In this document: positions 1-6,060 of the stretch, in pieces | Layout: each line of letters starts with the position of its first letter | Numbering within the stretch: the stretch's first letter is position 1 | DNA from: Desulfuromonadales bacterium | Lineage (GTDB): Bacteria > Desulfobacterota > Desulfuromonadia > Desulfuromonadales > BM103 | NCBI GenBank assembly: GCA_029859485.1 | Contig: JAOUDB010000142.1 | Coordinates: 1 to 6,919 of the forward strand | Direction of reading: 5' to 3' | Length of the DNA: 6,919 bases | Position numbers and translations under genes: made by a program | Notes under the pieces: model-generated | Told to the model about the DNA's origin: nothing | The model's database searches: none | Seen by the model: the letters and a program-made list of their open reading frames with translations, nothing else

Positions 1-150
1 AGCGGAACAACTTGCAGCGGAACAACTTGCAGCGGAACAACTTGCAGCGGAACAACTTGCAGCGGAACAACTTGCAGCGGAACAACTTGCAGCGGAACAA
101 CTTGCAGCCGAGCAGCTTGCAGCCGAGCAGCTTGCAGCCGAGCAGCTTGC
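1..150 (+). repeat. 15-bp tandem repeat encoding (AEQLA)n
   Basis: Ten perfect-length 15-bp units run from the window edge. Units 1-7 (1-105) are AGCGGAACAACTTGC and units 8-10 (106-150) are AGCCGAGCAGCTTGC. A decayed copy follows (151 onward, reading AESLQK). Both unit types encode AEQLA; they differ only at third codon positions (GCG/GCC, GAA/GAG, CAA/CAG). The unit length is a multiple of three, so copy-number change alters protein length without a frameshift, and other frames are also open. The coding frame is fixed by continuity into the AMIN domain. The array may extend further upstream. Confidence 0.97.
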
Positions 151-1315
151 AGCCGAGTCGTTGCAGAAAGCTTCTGTCGTTCGTCAAGTTGAAGCGACGC
201 CCGGCAGGGTTGTAATCGAATCTGACGGATTAATTGAGACGTTCCAGTATTTTACCCTTACAGATCCACCGCGATTGGTTGTTGATATTTACAACCTGGA
301 ACCTTCTTTTGATGAGCGCACATTTTATGCCATTAATGGCTTCAATAAAATACGCCTTGGGACACACGCCAATAAGGTCCGGGTGGTATTTGATGCAAGT
401 GAGTTAACATTGCCGGAATATAAAGTTGAAAATCGCCCAGAGGGCATCGTTGTCTCTTGGGATGAGCCAGAGTCGACTTTAATTGCGGAAACACTGGCTG
501 TTGTCATTGATAATTCAGAATCAGAGCAAGCTGAAGCAGAAAAGCTCGCTGCTGCCAAACTGGCTGCAGAGCAAGCCGAAACTGACAAGGTTGTTGCTGC
601 TAAACTGGCTGCAGAGCAAGCCGAAGCTGATAAGGTTGCTGCTGCCAAACTGGCTGCAGAGCAAGCCGAAGCTGATAAGGTTGCTGCTGCCAAACTGGCT
701 GCAGAACAAGCCGAAGCTGATAAGGTTGCTGCTGCCAAACTGGCTGCAGAACAAGCCGAAGCTGATAAGGTTGCTGCTGCCAAACTGGCTGCAGAGCAAG
801 CTGAAGCTGATAAGGTTGCTGCTGCTGCGGAAGAAGAGGGCAAACAAGAGATTCATCTGGCCCCACGCTTCCCCTCATTCGACGCCACACTGCAGGCTTC
901 TGATCTGGCGATGCTTAAACAACTCGCCGAGCAACTTAAGTCACAGAAATTAGCCAGAGTTGACGTAGTCGGGCATTCCGACAACCTGCCGATCGCCGAA
1001 CGAAGTCGACATATCTTTGCCGACAATCTCGCCCTGTCCGAGGCTCGAGCCCGCAATGTCGTTGAATACTTGCAAAATCAGCTTGGAGTGCCGCCTGAAG
1101 TCATCAACTTGCGTGGCCTTGGCGACAGCATGCCAATGGCTGAAAATTCTACGGAAGCTGGTAGAGCACTCAATCGCCGCGTTGAAGTTTCTTTGATCAC
1201 CGAACCAGTTAAAACAACAAACCTGCAAGAGTTAGCAAAAGACAAGGATGCAGTTCAACGCAATGAGATAACGGGTCTAAGCCCTGCCGAAAGCGACATT
1301 GTCGCCACTAACTAA
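2..1315 (+). CDS. AMIN domain / Ala-rich repeat / OmpA-like peptidoglycan-binding protein, 5' end missing
   Basis: The reading frame is open from the first full codon (base 2) to TAA at 1313-1315, giving 437 visible residues; the true start lies before the window. A TTG at 161 is in frame but lies inside the protein and is not the start. Numbering from base 2: residues 1-50 are ten AEQLA pentapeptides. About 58-154 is an AMIN domain (beta-rich; TDPPRLVVDI and RLGTHANKVRVVFDA). Residues 175-279 are seven 15-residue Ala/Glu/Lys repeats. About 288-400 is an OmpA C-terminal domain with GHSD (H325, D327), LSEARARNVVEYL, GxGDSxP and GRALNRRVE (N391-E395). AMIN domains are known to target proteins to the periplasm/cell wall, and OmpA-like domains bind peptidoglycan non-covalently. 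I infer an envelope protein whose helical repeats space two wall-contacting modules, TolA-like in composition. The N-terminus (signal peptide or membrane anchor) cannot be seen. A terminator follows directly. Domain calls are confident; the precise role is unknown. Confidence 0.9.
   Translation, partial: AEQLAAEQLAAEQLAAEQLAAEQLAAEQLAAEQLAAEQLAAEQLAAEQLAAESLQKASVVRQVEATPGRVVIESDGLIETFQYFTLTDPPRLVVDIYNLEPSFDERTFYAINGFNKIRLGTHANKVRVVFDASELTLPEYKVENRPEGIVVSWDEPESTLIAETLAVVIDNSESEQAEAEKLAAAKLAAEQAETDKVVAAKLAAEQAEADKVAAAKLAAEQAEADKVAAAKLAAEQAEADKVAAAKLAAEQAEADKVAAAKLAAEQAEADKVAAAAEEEGKQEIHLAPRFPSFDATLQASDLAMLKQLAEQLKSQKLARVDVVGHSDNLPIAERSRHIFADNLALSEARARNVVEYLQNQLGVPPEVINLRGLGDSMPMAENSTEAGRALNRRVEVSLITEPVKTTNLQELAKDKDAVQRNEITGLSPAESDIVATN
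524..838 (+). repeat. 45-bp tandem repeat encoding EQAEADKVAAAKLAA
   Basis: Seven 45-bp units start at 524, 569, 614, 659, 704, 749 and 794. Units 3-6 encode identical EQAEADKVAAAKLAA peptides. Unit 1 has EKLAAA and unit 2 has TDKVVA in the middle, and unit 7 ends in AAEEE. DNA copies differ mostly by silent changes such as GAG/GAA and GCC/GCT. The peptide is strongly helix-favouring and low in bulky residues, like the TolA central stalk. It forms the linker between the AMIN and OmpA-like domains. The long reverse-strand frame across this block (843-325) is a by-product of the repeat. Confidence 0.97.
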
Positions 1316-1334
1316 CTTCAATTTCTAACCCATT

Positions 1335-1363
1335 AAGAGCGGCACAAGCCGCTCTTTTCTTTT
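1335..1363 (+). terminator. Intrinsic terminator after the AMIN-OmpA gene
   Basis: A perfect 9-bp stem AAGAGCGGC (1335-1343) / GCCGCTCTT (1348-1356) with an ACAA loop is followed by a T-rich run (TTTTCTTTT, 1355-1363). It begins 19 bases after the stop codon. The arrangement is that of a strong Rho-independent terminator. It ends one base before the Shine-Dalgarno sequence of the next gene. Confidence 0.88.
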
Positions 1364-1372
1364 GAGGTCGGG

Positions 1373-2104
1373 ATGATTATTGAAGAGCTAACCTCTCAGG
1401 CCTTTTTGGAGGGCCTAACAAAAACTGAGACGGTCTTGGTGCCGGTTGGTGCTACAGAAGGGCATGGAGCGCATCTTCCGCTGGGTACAGATAGCTTCCA
1501 GGCGCTTGATGCCTGTCGACGCCTGGCTGAGCGGCGCTCTCTTTTTGTTGCTCCGCCAATCTCTTATGGAGTCTGTCGCTCTACATCCCAGCACCCAGGA
1601 ACCTTGAGCATCCGCACTGAAACCCTGAAGAGTTTACTGATGGATGTCGTAGACGCTCTCTATCGGCAGGGCTTGCGTAATTTTGTTGTTCTTTCAGGGC
1701 ATGCCGGCGGGACCCACAATGCCGTCCTCATTGATGCCGGGGAATGTTTGCTGTCACGACTTCCCGAAGCGAAAATTGCCGTGGTCACCGAGTATGATCT
1801 GGCTGCAGAGGAGGGGAAGGGGTTGATCGAAACGGTCGGAGATTCACATGCTGGTGAGATTGAGGCTTCAAGAATACTCGCCACAAGACCTCACCTGGTG
1901 AAAGAAGGAGCCGTTGAGGCCTATCCTGCCTTTCCAAAGCATATTTTGGTGCGCAACAAGCAGGCTTATTGGCCAAGCGCTGTTTGGGGAGACCCGAGTA
2001 AGGCGAGCGCGGAGAAGGGCCGGAAGATTGAAGAAGTCGTTGTGGATGCTTTGGAACGGTTGGTCGTTGAATTGGAAGAATTTGTTGAGCCTGCCGGCTG
2101 TTGA
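1373..2104 (+). CDS. Creatininase-family amidohydrolase
   Basis: A 243-residue protein of the creatininase / MftE / ArfB family, metal-dependent enzymes that cleave C-N amide bonds in small cyclic or formylated compounds. Visible signatures: VGATEGHGAHLPLGTD at 25-40, with the expected ligands E29, H31 and D40; LSGHAGGTHN at 107-116, corresponding to the family NGHGGN, with H110 kept and the first Asn replaced by Ser; and SHAGEIEAS at 158-166, matching the family HAGExETS motif. Length is typical for the family. The start is ATG with GAGG five bases upstream (1364-1367). No creatine, mycofactocin or deazaflavin genes are adjacent, so the substrate cannot be assigned. It is tandem with the AMIN-OmpA gene but separated from it by a terminator, leaving essentially no room for its own promoter in between. 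It is convergent with the DUF1858 gene. Family call is confident; substrate unknown. Confidence 0.9.
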   Translation: MIIEELTSQAFLEGLTKTETVLVPVGATEGHGAHLPLGTDSFQALDACRRLAERRSLFVAPPISYGVCRSTSQHPGTLSIRTETLKSLLMDVVDALYRQGLRNFVVLSGHAGGTHNAVLIDAGECLLSRLPEAKIAVVTEYDLAAEEGKGLIETVGDSHAGEIEASRILATRPHLVKEGAVEAYPAFPKHILVRNKQAYWPSAVWGDPSKASAEKGRKIEEVVVDALERLVVELEEFVEPAGC

Positions 2105-2144
2105 TTTCGGGGCCACAAGATGAGTGCCATTTTGTCCCTGAAAT
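2104..2144. terminator. Inverted repeat between convergent genes, possible bidirectional terminator
   Basis: ATTTCGGGG (2104-2112) pairs with CCCTGAAAT (2136-2144), with one G-T wobble. After a two-base bulge, ACAA (2115-2118) pairs with TTGT (2132-2135). The hairpin fills the gap between the stops of the creatininase gene (+) and the DUF1858 gene (-). Neither strand has a proper T-run after the stem, so intrinsic termination is uncertain. Confidence 0.4.
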
Positions 2145-2341
2145 TACTTACGTTTAATCACATCGTTCAGTGCCTTGAGAAGCTTAACAATGTCCACATT
2201 GTGGACCCCCGCACCATGCTCAACCTCCTCGTAATCAGCGATCTGGCATTCCATGCAATCCAGACCAAAAGATCGAAAGACCTCAATTGTCTGAGGATAA
2301 CTGGAGATAATGTCTGAAATAATCATTTCACGTGTAATCAT
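2144..2341 (-). CDS. DUF1858 domain-containing small protein
   Basis: A 65-residue protein that is almost entirely one DUF1858 domain: ITREMIISDIISSYPQTIEVF, then FGLDCMEC with a C29-x-x-C32 pair, then EEVEHGAGVHNVDIVKLLKALN. The domain is known as a stand-alone protein in anaerobes and as an N-terminal part of ScdA/RIC-type iron-sulfur repair proteins and other redox proteins. The conserved Cys pair and His suggest metal or redox chemistry, but the function is not established. The ATG at 2341 has a strong GAGGAGG Shine-Dalgarno ending four bases before it (plus-strand CCTCCTC, 2346-2352). It is the last gene of the probable rsmD-coaD-DUF1858 transcript, 61 bases after coaD, and the gap holds a G-rich segment. 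The stop is TAA, adjoining the convergent hairpin. Confidence 0.88.
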   Translation of the reverse strand: MITREMIISDIISSYPQTIEVFRSFGLDCMECQIADYEEVEHGAGVHNVDIVKLLKALNDVIKRK

Positions 2342-2368
2342 GCAACCTCCTCAACTTTTCAGTTTCTT

Positions 2369-2398
2369 CCCGCCTCTAGCGCCCAGTCCCCAGCCCCC
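2369..2398 (-). other. G-rich intercistronic segment (possible G-quadruplex) between coaD and the DUF1858 gene
   Basis: On the minus (transcribed) strand there are four G-tracts, GGGGG, GGGG, GGG and GGG (plus-strand C-runs 2394-2398, 2388-2391, 2382-2384, 2369-2371). The intervening stretches are 2, 3 and 10 bases. The segment begins four bases past the coaD stop and ends about 17 bases before the DUF1858 ribosome-binding site. It fits a relaxed G-quadruplex pattern, and a related G-rich stretch lies at 6061-6088. A regulatory role is inference only. Confidence 0.45.
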
Positions 2399-2402
2399 GC
2401 CT

Positions 2403-2885
2403 TCAACTAAACTTCTCTGCCAAAGCTTTCCTGACAACGGGCGGGACCAGGCTCTCAACAGGACCTTTCAGGCTGGCGACCTCTTTGACAATCGATGAAC
2501 TAAGGTATCCATATGGTACAGATGTCATCATAAAAACTGTTTCCACTTCACTTTTCAGGTTGTGATTCATTTGGGCGATCTGGAATTCGTATTCGAAGTC
2601 AGACACGGCTCGCAAACCTCGCAGGATCACTTTAGCCCCTTTGGAAACCACATAATCAACCAAAAGTCCTTCAAAGGTATCGACTTTGACGCGTGGATTG
2701 TCACCAAGCGCCTCCCTGATGTGCCTGATGCGTTCTTCGGTGGAAAAGAGCCCCTTTTTGCCTGAATTGCGGGCTACGGCAATAATGATCTTATCGAAAA
2801 CGTCCAGTCCTCGTTCTATGATATCGAGGTGGCCGTAAGTGATCGGGTCAAAAGAGCCTGGATATACAGCTATTTTCTCATTCAT
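2403..2885 (-). CDS. coaD: Phosphopantetheine adenylyltransferase
   Basis: A 160-residue cytoplasmic enzyme that transfers AMP from ATP to 4'-phosphopantetheine to make dephospho-CoA, the penultimate step of coenzyme A synthesis. It is a nucleotidyltransferase of the HIGH superfamily: [16 protein letters not shown] contains T16-x-G18-H19; [14 protein letters not shown] (87-100) contains R89 and R92; [11 protein letters not shown] (127-137) is the C-terminal SSxxVKE nucleotide-binding motif. Length matches the family (about 160). ATG at 2885 starts one base after the rsmD stop, and its GAGGG Shine-Dalgarno lies inside the end of rsmD, so the two are probably translationally coupled. rsmD-coaD is a widespread gene pair in bacteria. 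The gene is complete with all key motifs. Confidence 0.98.
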   Translation of the reverse strand: MNEKIAVYPGSFDPITYGHLDIIERGLDVFDKIIIAVARNSGKKGLFSTEERIRHIREALGDNPRVKVDTFEGLLVDYVVSKGAKVILRGLRAVSDFEYEFQIAQMNHNLKSEVETVFMMTSVPYGYLSSSIVKEVASLKGPVESLVPPVVRKALAEKFS

Positions 2886-2886
2886 C

Positions 2887-3453
2887 TCAATCCCTCATCA
2901 GTCTATGAGCATAAAAGTTTATCATAATTGTGCCGTAACGGCGTTGATCGATTCGTTGGAGGTTGCCGACGCACTCCGGCAAGATTTCTTTGGAACCCGT
3001 CTCAGCGCAAATGATGCCGTCATTGCTGAGGATGCCCTGCTTTTCAGTCTCTAACAATGCCTGCTCTGCCAACCCTTGAGAGTAGGGGGGGTCGAGAAAA
3101 ATCAAGTCAAATGAAGCTGCAGTGAATTCTTGCAGACAGCGCAGCGCGTCCTTGATGTGCAGACTTGTCTTTTCTTCCAATTTGCAGAGATTCAGATTCT
3201 TTCGAATAACCAGTTCTGCCGCACGATCCTTTTCGACCAGACATGCGGAGGCAGCGCCGCGACTGAGAGCTTCTATTGCCAAGGCCCCTGAACCTGCGAA
3301 GAGGTCCAGGACTTTAATGCCGGAAAAACTTCCTAACTTACTCTGCAGAATGCTGAAAAGGGCTTCACGCACCCGGTCTGGTGTAGGGCGCACATCACGA
3401 CCTTCGAACATTGTTAATCGTCTGCCGCGTGAAGTTCCGGCAATAACCCTCAT
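2887..3453 (-). CDS. rsmD: 16S rRNA (guanine(966)-N(2))-methyltransferase
   Basis: A 188-residue SAM-dependent methyltransferase that methylates N2 of G966 (E. coli numbering) of 16S rRNA in the small subunit. Visible: N-terminal [13 protein letters not shown] and [15 protein letters not shown] (22-36), typical of RsmD; the SAM-binding motif [20 protein letters not shown] (48-67); the catalytic DPPY (121-124) in [11 protein letters not shown]; and the [11 protein letters not shown] end. Length is normal for the family. ATG at 3453 is preceded by AGAGG with a seven-base gap. It is the first gene of the rsmD-coaD-DUF1858 unit and is divergent from dgt across 167 bases. I see no convincing promoter for it, although a TTGACC box lies at 3528-3523 on the minus strand. 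Confidence 0.97.
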   Translation of the reverse strand: MRVIAGTSRGRRLTMFEGRDVRPTPDRVREALFSILQSKLGSFSGIKVLDLFAGSGALAIEALSRGAASACLVEKDRAAELVIRKNLNLCKLEEKTSLHIKDALRCLQEFTAASFDLIFLDPPYSQGLAEQALLETEKQGILSNDGIICAETGSKEILPECVGNLQRIDQRRYGTIMINFYAHRLMRD

Positions 3454-3550
3454 GGAAACACCTCTGCGAAAGCCACTGAGATAGCGTAAACTATGAAAAG
3501 GACTAGCACAATCATGTCACACGGTCAAGCTAAGTCAGGCGGAATCGGTC

Positions 3551-3580
3551 TTGACAGATGGATGGTTGCATGGCTTAAAT
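3551..3580 (+). promoter_or_regulatory. Probable sigma-70 promoter of dgt
   Basis: A perfect -35 box TTGACA (3551-3556), an 18-base spacer and TTAAAT (3575-3580, four of six matches to TATAAT). The expected transcript start near 3587 would give a leader of about 35 bases before ATG at 3621. That leader contains GGAGG (3611-3615) five bases before the start codon. The -10 box is only fair, so the call rests mainly on the -35 box and spacing. Confidence 0.6.
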
Positions 3581-3620
3581 AAACTCTGATTCAGCGATGG
3601 ATCAACAACTGGAGGCTTGA

Positions 3621-4754
3621 ATGGAAAGACCGGACCTGGCAGGTTATGCCGCGCAAAGTGAAACATCACTCGGACGAAGATATCCTGAGGTCTATAAGGA
3701 TGATCGGCCGGCTTATGAACGCGATCGTGATCGCATCATCCACTGTGCCGCTTTCAGGCGTCTGGAATATAAAACTCAGGTTTTTGTTAACCATGAAGGG
3801 GATTATTACCGAACTCGCCTGACTCATTCGTTGGAAGTCGCCCAGATCGGTCGAGGTATTGCCCGGCGCTTGAAACTCAACGAAGACTTGGTGGAGACCC
3901 TCGCCTTGGCTCATGACCTTGGTCATACACCTTTCGGCCATACCGGCGAAGATGTATTGAATCGCCTTATGTCTCCCTACGGTGGCTTCGAACACAATCG
4001 TCAGTCGTTACGGGTCGTTGAGAACCTTGAAGAGCGCTACCCCGATTTTAACGGTTTAAACTTGAGCTGGGAGGCCCGCGAAGGGATCATTAAACACTCT
4101 TCTGATTACGATCTCCCTGATGGCTCGGGCTACGAGGAATACCGACCGGACTTAAGACCCACACTGGAAGCCCAGATCATCGATCTGGCCGACGAAATTG
4201 CTTACAATAATCATGACATTGATGATGGGCTCAAGGCTCGTTACCTGAAGCCTGAGGCCTTGATGAAGGTTGATCTCTGGGCTGACATATATGCCAGGGT
4301 GAAAGAGAAATATCCTTCTCTACCTGAAGATCGTCAAATCCTGCAAACAATCAGTCATTTGATCGGCCATCTGATCATGGACCTCGTAGATCAAACAAGG
4401 AAGAATATTTCAGAGGCGGGGATAACCACTCAGGAAGCGGTGCGTGCACATTCTGGAAATTTGGTGATGTTCAGCAGCGAGGCAGCGGCGCGTAACCGTG
4501 AATTGAAAAGGTTTCTCTATAAAAACCTCTACAGACATTACAAGGTGGAGCGGATGCGCATCAAGGCGGAGCGCTTCCTGACCATGCTTTTTGAGAACTA
4601 CCTGCAGAACCCGACACTCTTGCCGTCGAGTTACCAGGAAAAGTATGAGCGGTATGGACGGGAGCGAGTTGTCTGTGACTATATTGCCGGAATGACCGAT
4701 CGTTATGCTCTGGACGAATACAAGCGCCTCTTTGACCCTTACGAAAGGGTCTGA
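3621..4754 (+). CDS. dgt: Deoxyguanosinetriphosphate triphosphohydrolase-like protein (HD domain)
   Basis: A 377-residue HD-superfamily phosphohydrolase. Family members hydrolyse dGTP (and often other dNTPs) to the deoxynucleoside and tripolyphosphate, so they influence dNTP pools. Metal-site residues are in order: H69 in RLTHSLEV, H98-D99 in LALAHDLGHTPFGHTGEDVL, and the later Asp (probably D191) in IIDLADEIAYNNHDIDDG. The N-terminus DRDRIIHCAAFRRLEYKTQVF (35-55) is also typical; R46-R47-L-x-x-K-T-Q-V is a family hallmark. Length fits the shorter dGTPase-like type rather than the longer E. coli enzyme. ATG at 3621 has GGAGG five bases upstream and a likely promoter at 3551-3580. It is monocistronic in appearance: divergent from rsmD, and convergent with yhbY eight bases past its stop. 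Substrate range cannot be read from sequence. Confidence 0.95.
   Translation: MERPDLAGYAAQSETSLGRRYPEVYKDDRPAYERDRDRIIHCAAFRRLEYKTQVFVNHEGDYYRTRLTHSLEVAQIGRGIARRLKLNEDLVETLALAHDLGHTPFGHTGEDVLNRLMSPYGGFEHNRQSLRVVENLEERYPDFNGLNLSWEAREGIIKHSSDYDLPDGSGYEEYRPDLRPTLEAQIIDLADEIAYNNHDIDDGLKARYLKPEALMKVDLWADIYARVKEKYPSLPEDRQILQTISHLIGHLIMDLVDQTRKNISEAGITTQEAVRAHSGNLVMFSSEAAARNRELKRFLYKNLYRHYKVERMRIKAERFLTMLFENYLQNPTLLPSSYQEKYERYGRERVVCDYIAGMTDRYALDEYKRLFDPYERV
4734..4751. terminator. Short hairpin at the dgt stop codon (weak terminator candidate)
   Basis: GACCCTT (4734-4740) and AAGGGTC (4745-4751) form a perfect 7-bp stem with an ACGA loop, ending one base before the dgt stop (TGA 4752-4754). It lies between the convergent dgt and yhbY genes, whose stops are only eight bases apart. 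There is no T-run on either side, so it may not terminate on its own. Confidence 0.3.
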
Positions 4755-4762
4755 GCCGACGA

Positions 4763-5074
4763 TCAGGCTTTGGGTAGGTTGATGGTTTTGTCTTCGTTCT
4801 GACGATAGAGAAGAAAATTCTTACCGATCACCTGCACAACCTTTGCGCCTGTTTCTGCGGCGAGTTCTGCAGCAACAACCTTGCGATCCTCTAGGCAGCC
4901 CTCTTGGATCTTTACTTTGATCAGTTCGTGAGTCTCAAGGGCTTCGTTGGTCGCCTTAACGACATCTTCGCTGAGGTGTTGCTTACCGACCATGACAAAG
5001 GGCTTCAGACCGTGACCGAGACCGCGCAAAAAGCGGTTTTGCTTGCCGGTGAGTTGTTTTGTTGCTTCTGACAT
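4763..5074 (-). CDS. yhbY: YhbY-family CRM-domain RNA-binding protein
   Basis: A 103-residue protein consisting of one CRM domain. YhbY proteins associate with pre-50S ribosomal particles and are thought to help large-subunit assembly. Visible: LTGKQNRFLRGLGHGLKPFVMVG (8-30), then VVKATNEALETHELIKVKI, then TGAKVVQVIGKNFLLYRQ and the end INLPKA, all close to the E. coli YhbY pattern. In the RNA-contacting GxxG loop the fourth position is His (G30-K-Q-H33) where Gly is usual. ATG at 5074 has AAGGA eight bases upstream (plus-strand TCCTT 5083-5087). A TATAAG overlaps that ribosome-binding site and is unlikely to be its -10 box. It is convergent with dgt and divergent from the metallo-hydrolase gene. 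Family call is firm. Confidence 0.93.
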   Translation of the reverse strand: MSEATKQLTGKQNRFLRGLGHGLKPFVMVGKQHLSEDVVKATNEALETHELIKVKIQEGCLEDRKVVAAELAAETGAKVVQVIGKNFLLYRQNEDKTINLPKA

Positions 5075-5131
5075 CTATTTATTCCTTATATTGGCTTCAG
5101 CCCGTGCAGTGGTAAGGGCGAAACAAGAAAA

Positions 5132-5158
5132 TTGACTGCTTGAGGCCGGCACTATAAC
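5132..5158 (+). promoter_or_regulatory. Probable sigma-70 promoter of the metallo-hydrolase gene
   Basis: TTGACT (5132-5137, five of six) and TATAAC (5153-5158, five of six) are separated by 15 bases, a little short of the optimal 17. The expected start near 5165 gives a leader of about 54 bases to ATG at 5219. Both hexamers are good; the spacing is the weak point. Confidence 0.5.
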
Positions 5159-5218
5159 ATCGAGTTGTGATTACTTGGAAGCCTGTTTCTGGAGAGAGCC
5201 TGACATTATTTTTCTGTT

Positions 5219-6055
5219 ATGACCCTACACCTTGCCATAGTCTGTGAAAATACCGTTGGACGCCCGATTTGCGCTTGTGGAGAGCACGGTTTTTCCTGCC
5301 TGGTACGTACGGATTTTGGGACCTGGCTCTTTGATACCGGCAGTGGCCAAACCCTACTGGGGAATCTTGACGCACTGGAGATCGATGCCAGACAGATTGA
5401 TGCCGTGATACTGAGCCATGGTCACTATGATCACTGCGGTGGGTTGCTGCCGTTACTGCAGAAGATCGGGCCACGTCCTGTCTATTCACACTCTCAGATT
5501 TTTAGCGAACGATTCTGGCAAGGGCAGCATGAAGAACGTGACATCAGCCTGCCGTACACCCGGTCAGAGCTTGAATCTGCCGGGGCGACCTTCCATCATC
5601 TGGATTCTTTTGCAGGGGTTGCTCCAGGGCTCTATTTCAGTGGTTCGATCCCACGTCTTGAGCCGCTTGAAAAAGGCGATCCGCATCTGGTTCAACGATC
5701 TGCAAAAGGTGAAGGGTGGCTCGATGATGGATTTTTCGATGACGCTGCTCTTGCCATTGAGACAGAAAAAGGTCTCGTTATTCTGCTTGGTTGTGCACAT
5801 TCAGGCTTGATCAACACCGTCGAGCACTTTCGCCGTGAATTAGGCGACCCCCGTATTCACGCGATTATTGGTGGTACGCACCTCGGCCCGGCCAGTGATG
5901 AGCAGTTTGCCGCAACCGTCGACTATTTGAAGCGTCTTGATTTTGATCGACTGGGCGTTTCTCACTGCACCGGGCAGGTACGCTCTGCCCAGTTGTACGT
6001 GCATTTCCCCAATAAAGTTTTCTTCGCAAATGTAGGTTCAACCTTGAGAAGCTAG
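5219..6055 (+). CDS. MBL-fold metallo-hydrolase, 7,8-dihydropterin synthase-like (COG1237 type)
   Basis: A 278-residue metallo-beta-lactamase-fold protein. It has the metal-binding motif SHGHYDHCGGL (H67, H69, D71, H72), then DDAALAIETEKGLVILLGCAHSGLINT with D174/D175 and H194, and SHCTG with H249. The order ENTVGR - GEHGFSCLV - LFDTGSG - HxHxDH - GCxHxG - SHCTG is that of the group named after the methanopterin-pathway enzyme that makes 7,8-dihydropterin-6-methyl-4-(ribofuranosyl)aminobenzene 5'-phosphate. In bacteria the substrate is mostly unknown and many members are simply annotated as MBL-fold hydrolases. The start is fixed by the conserved N-terminus and an in-frame TGA at 5201. It lacks a close Shine-Dalgarno: GGAGAG at 5191-5196 is over 20 bases away. 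A Cys-Ala-Cys (C18-C20) sits where I would not expect cysteines. No metal or pterin genes are adjacent. Confidence 0.88.
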   Translation: MTLHLAIVCENTVGRPICACGEHGFSCLVRTDFGTWLFDTGSGQTLLGNLDALEIDARQIDAVILSHGHYDHCGGLLPLLQKIGPRPVYSHSQIFSERFWQGQHEERDISLPYTRSELESAGATFHHLDSFAGVAPGLYFSGSIPRLEPLEKGDPHLVQRSAKGEGWLDDGFFDDAALAIETEKGLVILLGCAHSGLINTVEHFRRELGDPRIHAIIGGTHLGPASDEQFAATVDYLKRLDFDRLGVSHCTGQVRSAQLYVHFPNKVFFANVGSTLRS

Positions 6056-6060
6056 AGACT

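Noticed and set aside
1..150. CRISPR-like array
   Set aside because: Units are directly adjacent with no spacers and are coding.
12..215. Alternative frame through the 15-bp array (repeated RNNLQ)
   Set aside because: It is open only because of the repeat and ends soon after it. The AEQLA frame runs on into the AMIN domain.
325..843. Long open frame on the minus strand (172 codons, Ser/Ala/Cys-rich)
   Set aside because: It mirrors the 45-bp repeat, whose length is a multiple of three and keeps all frames open. It has no domain similarity, and the plus-strand frame has AMIN and OmpA-like domains.
1373..2104. Mycofactocin system (MftE-like creatininase)
   Set aside because: No precursor peptide, radical SAM maturase or other mft gene is nearby, so only the broad family can be named.
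3500..3528. Minus-strand promoter for rsmD (TTGACC at 3528-3523, 17-base spacer, TAGTCC)
   Set aside because: The -35 and spacing are good, but the -10 hexamer matches at only two of six positions. rsmD needs a promoter somewhere in 3454-3620, but this one is not supported well enough.
5200..5247. Leader peptide from CTG 5200 after GGAGAG
   Set aside because: CTG is a rare start, the peptide overlaps the metallo-hydrolase start, and it shows no recognisable attenuation pattern.
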